Shown here piece by piece: positions 32,486 to 41,596 of a DNA stretch of 64,000 nucleotides; within the stretch, counting starts at the first letter, position 1; every line of letters begins with the position of its first letter. Where the stretch lies: NCBI GenBank assembly GCA_023565505.1, contig JAIMBI010000002.1, positions 1 through 64,000 on the forward strand, in the 5' to 3' direction. The notes beneath the pieces are model-generated. The model was not told the origin of the DNA. It saw only the letters and a program-made list of their open reading frames with translations, and did no database searches. Origin of the DNA: Actinomycetes bacterium (lineage in GTDB: Bacteria > Bacillota > Sulfobacillia > Sulfobacillales > JAIMBI01). The position numbers were made by a program, and so were the translations under genes.

Positions 32486-33771
32486 ATGGCCGACGCGCCG
32501 CGCGTCCGCGCGCTGCAGGCGTACCGGTTCGCCCTCGACCCGTCCCCCCGGGCCGCGCGGGCGCTGGCCTCCCACGTCGGGGCCCGCCGCTTCGCCTTCA
32601 ACTGGGGGCTGGCCCGTGGTGCGGGCGCGCCTCGACGCGCGAGCACGGGGCGAGGCCGTCGAGGCGCCGTGGACGCTCCCCGCCCTGCGGCGGGAATGGA
32701 ACCGGGCCAACGGGGCCGTGGCCCCCTGGTGGCGGGAGAACTCCAAGGAGGCGTATGCGTCCGGGCTGGCCGGCTTGGCCGACGCCCTCCGGAACTGGGC
32801 CGACAGCCGGCGGGGACGGCGATCCGGGCGCCGGATGGGGTTCCCCCGCTTCAAGCGGAAGGGCCGGGGCCGGGAGTCGGTGGGCTTCACGACCGGCGCG
32901 ATCCGGGTGGACGACCAGAGCCACGTCGCCCTGCCCCGGATCGGGCGGGTGCGAACCCACGAGCCGACCACGGCCTTGCTGCGCCGCGTGTGGGAGGGGA
33001 CGGCCCGCGTCCTGCGCGCCACCGTGTCCCGGGAGGGCGGGCGGTGGTTCGTCAGCTTCACCTGCGAGGTGGAGCGGACGGTCGGGCGCCCGTGCCGACC
33101 GGACGCCGTCGTGGGCGTCGACGCGGGCGTGCAGGACCTCGCGGTGCTGTCGACGGGCGAGCGGGTGCCCGCGCCGCGGCCGCTCCAGCGGGCCCTCCGC
33201 CGGCTGGCTCGCCTCAACCGGGAGCTGGCGTGACGAAAGCCGGGGAGCCACAACCGGGCGGAGACCCGGGGGCAGCTCGCCCAGCTGCACGCCCGCCTCG
33301 CCAACATCCGGCGCGACGCGCTGCACCAGCTGACCGCCCGGCTGGCCCGGAACTACGGGACGGTCGTGGTCGAGCGCCGGCACGTGGCGGGGAGGCTGCG
33401 GAACCGGCGGCTGGCGCGGGCCGTGGCCGACGCCGCGCCCGCGGAGATCCGCCGCCAGCTGGCCTACAAGACGGCCTGGCACGGCTCCCGCCTCGTGGAG
33501 GCGGATCCGGTTCTACCCCAGCAGCAAGCGGTGCTCCGGTTGTGGCGCCGTGAAGGACGCCCTCTCCCTCCGGGAGCGGACGTTCCGGTGCGACGCCTGC
33601 GGCCTCGTCCTGGACCGGGACGAGAACGCGGCGCGGAACCTCGCGGCCCTGGCGGCCGCCGTCGCCGGGAGTGGCCCGGAGACGGAAAACGCCCGTGGAC
33701 GGGGCGCAAGACCCGCCGGCAGGTGGGCGGTCCCGGAGGAAGCGGGAAGCCGGCGGCGCGCCCGCGCGTAA
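32486..33771 (+). pseudogene. TnpB (RNA-guided nuclease) pseudogene, no TnpA
   Basis: Four frames must be joined: 32486-32617 (RFAFNWGLA), about 32620-33233 (GFPRFKRKGRGRE, VVGVDAGVQDLAVLS), 33234-33505 (NYGTVVVERRHV) and 33507-33771 (RFYPSSKRCSGCG, FRCDACGLVLDRDENAARN). RuvC residues Asp, Glu and Asp and the zinc ribbon are still visible, so decay is recent. No IS605 or IS607 transposase is adjacent. It is related to, but clearly different from, the intact TnpB at 59425-60528. Confidence 0.8.
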
Positions 33772-33916
33772 GACCGGCGCCTCCGCCTGGCAACGGGCGG
33801 ATGCTAGGAACAGATTGCCGTGTTCGCGGCAACGGTCGTCGTCCATGCAGGACTCGTCGCGCGATTCGTTTAATACGTACGCCGTAGGCCAGGGAGAACC
33901 GTCGGAGGACGGAGGG

Positions 33917-35512
33917 ATGGCTATGGCGGCGTGGAATTTCGGTCGCGACGTGATGGACCGGTGGGCGGCCGAGCGGCCCGACGCGGCGGCACTTTACGTG
34001 GTGGCGCCCGACGGGTCGGCCCGGACGGTGTCCTTCCGGGCGTTTTCGGAGACCACCGGCCGGCTGGCGGGCCGGCTCCGGGCCGCGGGGCTGAGGCCGG
34101 GCGACCGCGTCCTGGTGGTCTTGGGCAAGGACCCGGGGTTCTGGTCCACGATGGTGGCTCTCATCAAGCTCGGCGTGGTGCCGATGCCGGGCACGACGCA
34201 GCTGACGGCCAAGGACCTCCGGTACCGGCTGGAGGCGGCCGAGGCGACGGGGATGATCGCCCTGGCCGAGGTGGCTGCGCGGGTGCCGGAGGAGGTGGCC
34301 GGGCGGCTTCGGCTGCGGTGGACGGTGGGCGGCCCGCCGCCGGCGGGGTGGGTCGCGGCGGATCTGTGGCCGGCGGAGGGGCCGGTGGACCCCGGCCACC
34401 CCACGGACGAGACGGATCCCTGTCTCATCTACTTCACCAGCGGGACCACCGGTTACCCCAAGATGGTCCTGCACCAGCAGTCGTATCCCCGCGGGCATCG
34501 GATCACCGGCGTGGAGTGGATCGGGTTGCAGCCCGGCGACCTGCACTGGAACCTCTCCGACACGGGGTGGGCCAAGGCCGCCTGGAGCTCGCTCTTCGGC
34601 CCATGGATGGCGGGCGCCACGGTCCTGGTGGACCCCCTGGTGGGCAAGTTCGAGGCCCGCCCGATGCTCGACCTGCTGGCCGCCCACCCGGTGACGAGTC
34701 TGTGCGCGGCGCCGACGGTGTACCGCCTGGTGGTCCAGGAGGACCTCGCCCGGTGGCGGTTTCCGCATCTCCGCTCGGCGGTGGGGGCGGGCGAGCCGCT
34801 CAATCCGGAGGTCATCGAGGCCTTCCGGCGGGGGACGGGGTTGACCATCCGGGACGGCTACGGCCAGACGGAGACCGTGCTGTTGGTGGGCAACCGGCCG
34901 GGGATGCCGGTCAAGCCCGGGGCGATGGGTCTGCCCGCCCCGGGATTCGACGTGGACGTCATCGACGAAGAGGGGCGGCGGCTGCCCCCCGGCCGTGAGG
35001 GCGACATCGCCGTCTGGCTGGGCGACGGGCGGCCGGAGGGACTCTTCGTGGAGTACTGGAAGGACCCCGCGGAGACGGCCCGGCGGCACCGGGGGGGCTG
35101 GTACCTGACCGGGGACCGGGCGGTGCGCGACGAGGACGGCTATCTCTGGTTCGTGGGCCGGGCGGACGACGTCATCATCAGCGCGGGGTACCGCATCGGG
35201 CCGTTCGAGGTGGAGTCGGCGCTGGTGGAACACCCGGCGGTGGTGGAGGCGGCGGTGGTGTCCTCCCCGGACCCGGTGCGGGGGGCCATCGTCAAGGCGT
35301 TCGTGGTGCTCCGGCCGGACGTGAGCCCCTCCGCGGAGCTGGTCCGGGCCCTTCAGGAGCACGTCCGGCGGGTCACGGCCCCCTACAAGTACCCGCGGGC
35401 GATCGAGTTCGTGTCCGACCTGCCGAAGACCATTTCGGGGAAGATCCGGCGCGTGGAGCTGCGGGAACGCGAATGGGGCGGCCGGCCCGGCGCCGGGCCC
35501 GCCACCGGCTAG
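33917..35512 (+). CDS. Acyl-CoA synthetase (AMP-forming), medium-chain ACSM-like
   Basis: A 531-residue ANL enzyme. Motifs are YFTSGTTGYPKMVLH (P-loop), RDGYGQTETVLLVGN, WYLTGDRAVRDEDGYLWFVG, RADDVIISAGYRIGPFEVE and the catalytic Lys in PKTISGKIRR. The GYGQTE and TGYPKM variants are typical of medium-chain and benzoate-type acyl-CoA synthetases. The ATG at 33917 has GGAGGACGGAGGG upstream. It is a stand-alone gene between a TnpB relic and the mutS2 group. Confidence 0.88.
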   Translation: MAMAAWNFGRDVMDRWAAERPDAAALYVVAPDGSARTVSFRAFSETTGRLAGRLRAAGLRPGDRVLVVLGKDPGFWSTMVALIKLGVVPMPGTTQLTAKDLRYRLEAAEATGMIALAEVAARVPEEVAGRLRLRWTVGGPPPAGWVAADLWPAEGPVDPGHPTDETDPCLIYFTSGTTGYPKMVLHQQSYPRGHRITGVEWIGLQPGDLHWNLSDTGWAKAAWSSLFGPWMAGATVLVDPLVGKFEARPMLDLLAAHPVTSLCAAPTVYRLVVQEDLARWRFPHLRSAVGAGEPLNPEVIEAFRRGTGLTIRDGYGQTETVLLVGNRPGMPVKPGAMGLPAPGFDVDVIDEEGRRLPPGREGDIAVWLGDGRPEGLFVEYWKDPAETARRHRGGWYLTGDRAVRDEDGYLWFVGRADDVIISAGYRIGPFEVESALVEHPAVVEAAVVSSPDPVRGAIVKAFVVLRPDVSPSAELVRALQEHVRRVTAPYKYPRAIEFVSDLPKTISGKIRRVELREREWGGRPGAGPATG

Positions 35513-35618
35513 CATCCCCCGGCCGGCGTGCCCGACCGCCCCGCGGATGAACCGTCGGGGCGGTTTCGGTATGCTAGGGACGCAACGTGGACGCGGGCGA
35601 GGCCGGGGAGGACCGAAC

Positions 35619-36314
35619 ATGCCGGGACTGGTGGCGTTGGTGCGGGAGAACGGGCCGTTTCGGGCAAGCCTGGCCGGCCGCCCCCCGAGCGGATGGGTGG
35701 ACGTCACCTTGGGCGCCCAAGGCCCGCCGGAGGGCACCACGGTCGAGGCCGCGCTCGTGACGGGGGAGGACCCGCTGACCGTGACCGGGGCGCACCGCCG
35801 CGGCCGGCCCGACGGCCCGTTGGCGGAGTGGATCCGGACCCACTCCCTGCTGGCGGGGCGTCCAGTGGTCTTCGCCAACGCGCACCCGCCGGCGGTGTTC
35901 CGCGAACCGCCCACCCCGCTCCGGCTGGCGGCCGTGGCGGCCGGCGTCCGGCTGCGCACCGTGGGGGACCTCCGCCGCGGCGAGGCGGTGGCCGGCGACA
36001 TCACCGGGGCCGCGCTCCGATCCCGCGGGCACGCGGGGATCGCGCCGGTCGCGGCGGACGCCGCCGCGGCGGTCATCGTCGGCTGGCTGGCGACGGGACA
36101 GGACGTCCTCTGGGTGGTGGACGAGGAGGCGCCGCCGGGCGACCTCGACACCGTCCTGGCGCATGTGGAAGGCGCCGGCCGGCCGTGGCACGCGCTCGGC
36201 TGGCCGGGTCGGCGCGTGGTCCGCTGGCCCGACCGGCTGCCGGCCTGGAGCACGGCCGGGCGGCCGGTCCCGGCCGACGTCCGCGCCTGGCTCCGGTGGT
36301 GCTGGGCGGGATGA
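35619..36314 (+). CDS. Unknown 231-residue protein coupled to mutS2
   Basis: I do not recognise this protein. It is rich in Ala, Gly, Pro, Arg and Trp, has no signal peptide or transmembrane helix and no obvious catalytic motif. Segments such as WVDVTLGAQGPPEGTTVEAALV and AADAAAAVIVGWLATGQDVLWVVDEEAPPG suggest an alpha/beta fold. The ATG follows GGGGAGG. The stop overlaps the mutS2 start (ATGA), so the two are translationally coupled. Codon usage matches the core genes, so it is probably real and vertically inherited. Confidence 0.7.
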   Translation: MPGLVALVRENGPFRASLAGRPPSGWVDVTLGAQGPPEGTTVEAALVTGEDPLTVTGAHRRGRPDGPLAEWIRTHSLLAGRPVVFANAHPPAVFREPPTPLRLAAVAAGVRLRTVGDLRRGEAVAGDITGAALRSRGHAGIAPVAADAAAAVIVGWLATGQDVLWVVDEEAPPGDLDTVLAHVEGAGRPWHALGWPGRRVVRWPDRLPAWSTAGRPVPADVRAWLRWCWAG

Positions 36315-38644
36315 ACGCCTACAGCTTGGAACGGTTGGAGTGGCCCGCGGTCCTGGAACGCATCGCGCGCTGGACCGAGACGGATCCGGGCCGGGAGGCG
36401 GTGCGGGCCCGCCGACCCCAGGCGGATGCGACGTGGCTTCTGGGCGAGCAGGCGGCGTTCCGCGAGGCGGCCGACCCCCGCGCGTCCGTGCGCCAGCTGG
36501 TTCTGGCGGGGGCGGTGGACCCGCGTCCCCTGGTGGCGCGCGCCGCCAAGGGGGCCACGTTGAGCCCCGAGGATCTTTGGCGCCTGGCGGTGACCGTCGA
36601 ACGGGGGATCCGGCTGAAGGCCGCCGTCGATCCGGAGCGCACGCCGACCCTGTGGGCGCGCTACGGTCCGCTCAACCCGCCGCAGGAGGTGCGGCGGGCC
36701 ATCGAGGCGGCGGTGACGGAGACGGGGGAGATCCGGGACGACGCCAGCGCCCGGCTCTTCGACATCCGGCAGCGCATCCGGGCGGTGGAGGAGGAGATCG
36801 ACCGGATCTTCCAGGACATCCTCCGCTCCCCGGCCTGGCGCCAGGTTCTGATGGAACCGCTGGTGACCATCCGGGCGGGGCGCCGCGTGGTCCCCGTGCG
36901 CCAGGAGCTCCGCCACCAACTGCCCGGCCTGGTGCACGACCAGTCGGGCAGCGGCCAGACGGTCTTCGTGGAGCCGATGGCCGTGGTGGAGCGGCAGAAC
37001 CGCCTGGCGGCGCTGAGGGCCGAGGAGCGGCATGAGATCGACCGGATCCTGCGGCAGCTCTCGGAGATGGTGGGCAAGAACCGGCTGCGCTTCGAGGCGC
37101 TGGGGACCGCCCTCGCCGAGGCCGACGCGCTCCTGGCGGCGGTGCGGTGGGCGGAGGCGGTGGACGCCCACCTGCCCCGCCTGGGCGGCGCCGTGCTCCG
37201 CCTGGAGGCGGCACGCCATCCGCTCCTCGAGCGGCCGGTGCCCATTTCCCTGGAGTGCGGCGGCCCGCGCCGGGCACTGGTGATCACGGGGCCCAACACC
37301 GGGGGGAAGACCGTCGCCCTCAAGTGCACCGGGCTGACGGTGGCCCTGGCGCTCGCGGGGTGGCCCGTCCCCGCGGAGCCTGGCACTGCGGTCCCGATCT
37401 ACGCCGACGTCCTGGTGGACATCGGCGACGAGCAGAGCCTGGAGCAGAACCTCTCGACATTTTCGGGACACCTCCGGCAGATCGTGCCCATGGTCGAACG
37501 CGCCGGGCCCGACACACTCCTCCTGGTGGACGAGATCGGGGCGGGCACGGATCCCGAGGAGGGCGCGGCCCTGGCCGTGGCGCTGCTCGAGGCGTTCCTC
37601 GAACGCGGGGCGACGGCGGTGGTGACCACGCACTTCCTGCGGGTCAAGCTGATGGCCTACAGCGATCCCCGCGTGGTCAATGCCCAGGTCGAGTTCGATC
37701 GGGCGAGCCTTCGGCCGACCTACCGGCTGGTCATGGGCCAGCCCGGGGCGTCGCACGCCCTCTACATCGCCGAGCGCCTGGGCCTGGATCCCGGCGTGGT
37801 GGCCCGGGCCCGGTCGCTGATGGGTCAGGACCACGTGGACCTGGAAGCGGTCATCTCCCGGCTCAACGAGACCGAACGCCGCCTGGAGGCCGAGCGCCGG
37901 GAGGCGGAGGCCGTCCGCCGGCGCCTCGAGGCGGCGGAGCGGGACCTCCAGGCCGAGCGTGCCCGCTGGGAGCGCCGGCGCGAGCAGGTCCTGGAGGCCG
38001 AGCGCACCCGTTGGCGGCGGGCGGTGGCGGACCTCACGGCGCGGGCCGAGGCGGTCATCGAGGCGGCGCGGACGGCGGAGCGGGCCGAGCGCGAGCGGGC
38101 GCTCACCCGGCTCCGGGAGGAGATGCGGTCGTGGGGATTGGCTCCCGCCGGCGAGGAGGAACCGGCACCCCGGCCGGCCAAGGATCGTCCGGTCGCCGTC
38201 GGCGACTGGGCCGTGGGCGGTCGGCTCGCCGAACCGGCCCGGGTCGTCGCCCTCGCCGGGGACGAGGCGGTGGTGGAGGCCGGTGCGCTCCGGCTGCGCG
38301 TGCCCCGCGCCGAGCTGGTGCCCACCGCTCCGCCGCGGGCGGAGCGCCCGGCCCGGTCGTCCGCGCCCCGGCCGGCGCGGCCGGCCGGGGCGGCGCGACC
38401 GGAGGTGGACCTCCGCGGGCTGTCGGCCGCCGACGCGCTCGACGCTCTGGACCGTTTCCTGGACCAGGCGGTGTTGAGCGGCCTGGACGAGGTGCGCGTC
38501 ATCCACGGCAAGGGCACGGGAGTCCTGCGGCGGGCCGTGGCCGACTTCCTGACCAGCGACCGTCGGGTGTCCGGATTCCGCCTCGGGGGGGCGGGGGAGG
38601 GAGGCGACGGTGTCACCGTGGTGCGTCTGGGCGCGTCCGGCTGA
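36311..38644 (+). CDS. mutS2: MutS2 endonuclease/ribosome-rescue ATPase
   Basis: A 777-residue protein. Core helical domains precede the ATPase with Walker A (GPNTGGKTV) and Walker B (LLLVDEIGAGTD). A long coiled coil (about 510-620) is followed by a KOW-like stretch and a C-terminal Smr nuclease domain (VDLRGLSAADAL, VIHGKGTGVLR). It lacks the mismatch-binding domain of MutS1. MutS2 proteins suppress recombination and, in Bacillus, split collided ribosomes. The frame is complete. Confidence 0.95.
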   Translation: MNAYSLERLEWPAVLERIARWTETDPGREAVRARRPQADATWLLGEQAAFREAADPRASVRQLVLAGAVDPRPLVARAAKGATLSPEDLWRLAVTVERGIRLKAAVDPERTPTLWARYGPLNPPQEVRRAIEAAVTETGEIRDDASARLFDIRQRIRAVEEEIDRIFQDILRSPAWRQVLMEPLVTIRAGRRVVPVRQELRHQLPGLVHDQSGSGQTVFVEPMAVVERQNRLAALRAEERHEIDRILRQLSEMVGKNRLRFEALGTALAEADALLAAVRWAEAVDAHLPRLGGAVLRLEAARHPLLERPVPISLECGGPRRALVITGPNTGGKTVALKCTGLTVALALAGWPVPAEPGTAVPIYADVLVDIGDEQSLEQNLSTFSGHLRQIVPMVERAGPDTLLLVDEIGAGTDPEEGAALAVALLEAFLERGATAVVTTHFLRVKLMAYSDPRVVNAQVEFDRASLRPTYRLVMGQPGASHALYIAERLGLDPGVVARARSLMGQDHVDLEAVISRLNETERRLEAERREAEAVRRRLEAAERDLQAERARWERRREQVLEAERTRWRRAVADLTARAEAVIEAARTAERAERERALTRLREEMRSWGLAPAGEEEPAPRPAKDRPVAVGDWAVGGRLAEPARVVALAGDEAVVEAGALRLRVPRAELVPTAPPRAERPARSSAPRPARPAGAARPEVDLRGLSAADALDALDRFLDQAVLSGLDEVRVIHGKGTGVLRRAVADFLTSDRRVSGFRLGGAGEGGDGVTVVRLGASG

Positions 38645-38647
38645 GCT

Positions 38648-38676
38648 TTTCAGATTTCTACCGCCTGTGGTATGAT
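38648..38676 (+). promoter_or_regulatory. Possible promoter of tyrS
   Basis: TATGAT at 38671-38676 is a good -10 box 30 bases before the tyrS start. The -35 region 17 bp upstream (TTTCAG) is weak. No T-box sequence is present, unlike at thrS and pheS. Confidence 0.45.
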
Positions 38677-38705
38677 GGCGCCACGATTGCGTCGGGAGGA
38701 CCGCG

Positions 38706-39908
38706 GTGGACGTTCAAGCGCAGCTGGACCTGTTGTGCCGGGGCACGGTCGAGGTGGTGCAGCCGGACACGCTCCGGCGGAAGCTGGAGCGGTCCCGGGA
38801 GACGGGTCGCCCGCTGGTGGTCAAGCTGGGACTCGACCCCACGGCGCCGGACATTCATCTCGGGCACACGGTGGTGCTCGAGAAGCTCCGACAGTTCCAG
38901 GAACTGGGCCACCAGGTCGTCCTGCTCATCGGGGACTTCACGGGGCGGGTGGGGGATCCCACCGACCGTACGGCGACCCGGCGGCAGCTGAGCGCGCGCG
39001 AGGTGGATGAGTTCGCGCGGACCTACGTGGAGCAGGCCGCCAAGATCCTGGACCGCTCGCGGCTCGAGATCCGGTACAACAGCGAATGGTTGGCGCCGCT
39101 CACGTTCCAGGACCTCATCGAGCTCATGGCCCAAATGACGGTCGCCCGCGTCCTGGAGCGGGAGGACTTTCACCGCCGCTTCACCGGCCACCTGCCGCTC
39201 TACCTGCACGAACTGCTCTATCCGCTCATGCAGGGGTACGACTCGGTCGCCCTCCAGGCCGACGTGGAACTCGGCGGCACCGACCAACGGTTCAACATCA
39301 TGACGGCCCGGCAGATCCAGGAAGCCTACGGTCAGGAGCCGGAAGTGGCCATCTTCATGCCGCTCCTCGAAGGTCTCGACGGCGTCCGCAAGATGAGCAA
39401 GAGCGCCGGGAACTACATCGGCATCACCGAGCCGCCGCAGGACATGTACGGCAAGGTCATGTCCATCCCCGACGGGCTCATCGGACGATGGGGCACCCTC
39501 CTCCTGGGCTGGCCGCCGGACGTGGTGGAGGCGGGCGTCCGGGCGGGCGACAACCCCCGGGACTGGAAGGCCCGTCTGGCCCGGGAGATCGTTGCGCGCT
39601 TCTGGGGGCCCGAGGCCGCGGCGGAGCAGGAGGCGCGGTGGGACCGGACGTTCCGGCGCGGGGAGGTGCCGCCGGACGCCCCCCGGCTGCCGCTGCCGGC
39701 CGGGGCCGAGGACCTGGCCGCCGTGGACCTGGTGGCCGGGTTGCCGGGGATTGCGTCGCGGGGCGAGGCGCGGCGGCTTCTGAGCCAGGGCGGCGTGACA
39801 CTCGACGGGGTGCGGCTCGACAAGGACCAGCGGGTTGCCGTGCGCCCCGGCTCGTGGGTGCGGGTGGGCCGCCACCGGTTCTTCCGCTTCGAGGACGACG
39901 CGAGGTGA
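38706..39908 (+). CDS. tyrS: Tyrosyl-tRNA synthetase
   Basis: A 400-residue class I synthetase. The HIGH motif is HLGH within LDPTAPDIHLGHTVVL, and KMSKS is in GVRKMSKSAGNYIG. The tyrosine pocket includes LGGTDQRFNI. The C-terminal S4 domain (ASRGEARRLLSQGGVTLDG) binds tRNA. The sequence is of the TyrZ-like branch rather than the Bacillus TyrS branch. The GTG start follows GGAGGACCGC. It is the first gene of a long coupled series. Confidence 0.95.
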   Translation: MDVQAQLDLLCRGTVEVVQPDTLRRKLERSRETGRPLVVKLGLDPTAPDIHLGHTVVLEKLRQFQELGHQVVLLIGDFTGRVGDPTDRTATRRQLSAREVDEFARTYVEQAAKILDRSRLEIRYNSEWLAPLTFQDLIELMAQMTVARVLEREDFHRRFTGHLPLYLHELLYPLMQGYDSVALQADVELGGTDQRFNIMTARQIQEAYGQEPEVAIFMPLLEGLDGVRKMSKSAGNYIGITEPPQDMYGKVMSIPDGLIGRWGTLLLGWPPDVVEAGVRAGDNPRDWKARLAREIVARFWGPEAAAEQEARWDRTFRRGEVPPDAPRLPLPAGAEDLAAVDLVAGLPGIASRGEARRLLSQGGVTLDGVRLDKDQRVAVRPGSWVRVGRHRFFRFEDDAR

Positions 39909-40651
39909 GGCGGTTGGCGGCACGGGACGAAGAGATCCTGGGGTGGAAGCGCCTCGAGGAGGGCCGCCTGGAGGAGGCGGAAGGGCACTTCCGCAAGAGC
40001 CTCGAGCTGGATCCAGACCGGATCGATGCGCTCAACGGCCTGGGCATGGTGTACCTGCGCTGGGACGACCTTGACGAGGCGGCGGAGCTGTTCCAGATGG
40101 CCATCGCGATGGCCGAGCCGCTCCTGCCGCGGCGCAAGCGGCGCACGGGATGGCAGGATCCCGCCGTGCGTCCCTACATCCGGGCGCTTTTGGCCCTGGC
40201 GGTGACACGGGTGCGCCGGGGGGCCTACGACGAGGCGGTGGGCCCCTTGGAGACGGCCATCGCCTGGGATCCCGGCGGGGCCGAGGGCGAGGCGTTCCTG
40301 TGGCTCGGCCAGTGCCACCACCGCCTGGGCGACCTCGCCCGGGCCCGGGACGCGTACGCGTGGGCCCGCGCCAAGCGCCCGGAGGCGTGGTTCCTGTACG
40401 GCCTCGTGGCCGACCTGATGGGCGACGCGGCCGAGGCCCAACGGAGCTTCCGGGCGGGCGCCGACCTCTACCCGGAGCTGGCGCCGCTCCTCGCCTACTA
40501 CCCGCGGGTGCGGGGCTTTCCGGGCGGCCCGGAGCACGGGCGGTACGCCCAGGCGGTGGCCTTCGTGGAAGAGACCATCGACCTCTGGACCGCCTCGGCC
40601 CAGCGTCGTCTCCTCGAAGCCGTCTACCCCGACGCCGTGGCGGGGCTATGA
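39905..40651 (+). CDS. Tetratricopeptide-repeat protein
   Basis: A 248-residue soluble protein with at least four TPR-like helical hairpins: RLEEAEGHFRKSLELDPDRI, DEAAELFQMAIAM, YDEAVGPLETAIAWDP and LARARDAYAWARAKRPEA. TPR proteins act as scaffolds. No enzymatic motif is present. The GTG start overlaps the tyrS stop and its own stop overlaps the next gene (ATGA), so it is co-translated with the E1-like pair downstream and may bind them or their substrate. Confidence 0.8.
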   Translation: MRRLAARDEEILGWKRLEEGRLEEAEGHFRKSLELDPDRIDALNGLGMVYLRWDDLDEAAELFQMAIAMAEPLLPRRKRRTGWQDPAVRPYIRALLALAVTRVRRGAYDEAVGPLETAIAWDPGGAEGEAFLWLGQCHHRLGDLARARDAYAWARAKRPEAWFLYGLVADLMGDAAEAQRSFRAGADLYPELAPLLAYYPRVRGFPGGPEHGRYAQAVAFVEETIDLWTASAQRRLLEAVYPDAVAGL

Positions 40652-41286
40652 TTGCCGCCGTCGTAGGACTCGGGGCCATCGGGACCCCCCTGGCCTGGCT
40701 GCTGGCGGGGGATCCCCGGATCGCCGCGCTCCGCCTCATCGACGGGGATCGCGTGGAGCGATCCAACCTCCCCCGACAGGTGTTATACCGGGATCAGGAC
40801 ATCGGGCGACCCAAGGCCAGCGTGCTCGCCGAGCGGCTCGGGCACCCGGAGTGGGCGGTGCCGGAACGGCTCGACGCGGGCAACGCCGCCCGGCTGTTGG
40901 ACGGCGTGGACGTGGTGGGCGACGGCACGGACAACTGGCCCACGCGGCTCGTCATCGACGCGACCTGCCGCCGCGCGGGGCGCCCGTGGCTCTTCCTGTC
41001 GGCCATCCGTTGGGAGGGTCAGGCAGCCCTGATGGCGCCGGACGGGCCGTGTCTCCGGTGCCTGTTCGGGGCGGGGCAGGACGGCCCGGCCTGCTTCGAG
41101 GTCGGCATCGTGGGACCGGTGGCGGGCTGGGTGGCCTCGGAGGGCTACGACCTGCTGCGCCGCCACTGGGGCGGCGAGACGGTGCGCGAGCTGCGCCTGG
41201 TCGACGGCTGGCGGGACCGGGTCCAGGTGGTTCGGTGGGCGGCTTACGCCTGCCCGCATGGAGGCGACGGACGCCGTGTGGGATAA
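40648..41286 (+). CDS. ThiF/MoeB-family E1-like adenylyltransferase lacking the N-terminal helix
   Basis: A 212-residue protein that starts directly at the Rossmann strand (IAAVVGLGAIGTPLAWLLAG). It keeps LIDGDRVERSNLPRQ, a Lys in IGRPKA and the adenylation Asp in GDGTDN. It also has CLRC and ACPHG zinc-type cysteines and a Cys in ACFEVGIVGPVAG, aligned with the MoeB active-site region. The N-terminal helix with the Arg finger (RxxRQ) found in MoeB and ThiF is absent. Such enzymes adenylate the C-terminus of a ubiquitin-like protein. The missing helix appears to be encoded by the next gene. The start overlaps the TPR gene stop. Confidence 0.82.
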   Translation: MIAAVVGLGAIGTPLAWLLAGDPRIAALRLIDGDRVERSNLPRQVLYRDQDIGRPKASVLAERLGHPEWAVPERLDAGNAARLLDGVDVVGDGTDNWPTRLVIDATCRRAGRPWLFLSAIRWEGQAALMAPDGPCLRCLFGAGQDGPACFEVGIVGPVAGWVASEGYDLLRRHWGGETVRELRLVDGWRDRVQVVRWAAYACPHGGDGRRVG

Positions 41287-41596
41287 CGTCACCCTGGAAC
41301 GTTTCGCGCGTCAGGTGCTGGTGGAGGAGATTGACTTCGAGGGCACCGAGCGCCTGTGGTCCACCGAGGTCGCGGTCGGGGGCGACGGCCCGGGGCCGGA
41401 GTGGTTCGCCCGCTATCTCGGCGGGGCGGGCGCGCGGCTCGTGCGGCGGGACGAACCCGGCATCTGGGTCGATGGCGTGCCTTGGCCCGCGGACGGGCCC
41501 GTGGCGTGGCCGGACGACGCGGGCCGGGCGCTCGGGGTCGCGGCGCGGTTGGCGACCGCCCTCATCCGGTCGGTCGCGGCGAGGCGGTCGTCGTGA
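41258..41596 (+). CDS. Small E1-half-like protein carrying the Arg-finger helix
   Basis: A 112-residue protein whose first half aligns with the N-terminus of MoeB: LERFARQVLVEEIDFEGTER followed by LWSTEVAVGGDGPG (Arg helix, linker, first Rossmann strand). The glycine loop GGDGPG is degenerate. There is no adenylation Asp, no zinc Cys and no catalytic Cys. It resembles a shrunken inactive E1 subunit. It overlaps the ThiF-like gene by 29 bases in another frame, and its stop overlaps nadE (GTGA). A downstream GTG at 41276 is an alternative start. The pairing idea is inference. Confidence 0.6.
   Translation: MEATDAVWDNVTLERFARQVLVEEIDFEGTERLWSTEVAVGGDGPGPEWFARYLGGAGARLVRRDEPGIWVDGVPWPADGPVAWPDDAGRALGVAARLATALIRSVAARRSS

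Noticed and set aside
33464-38506. Very long open frame (1,680 codons) on the minus strand
   Set aside because: It is antisense to the acyl-CoA synthetase, the unknown protein and mutS2. It is Arg/Pro/His-rich and has no motif.
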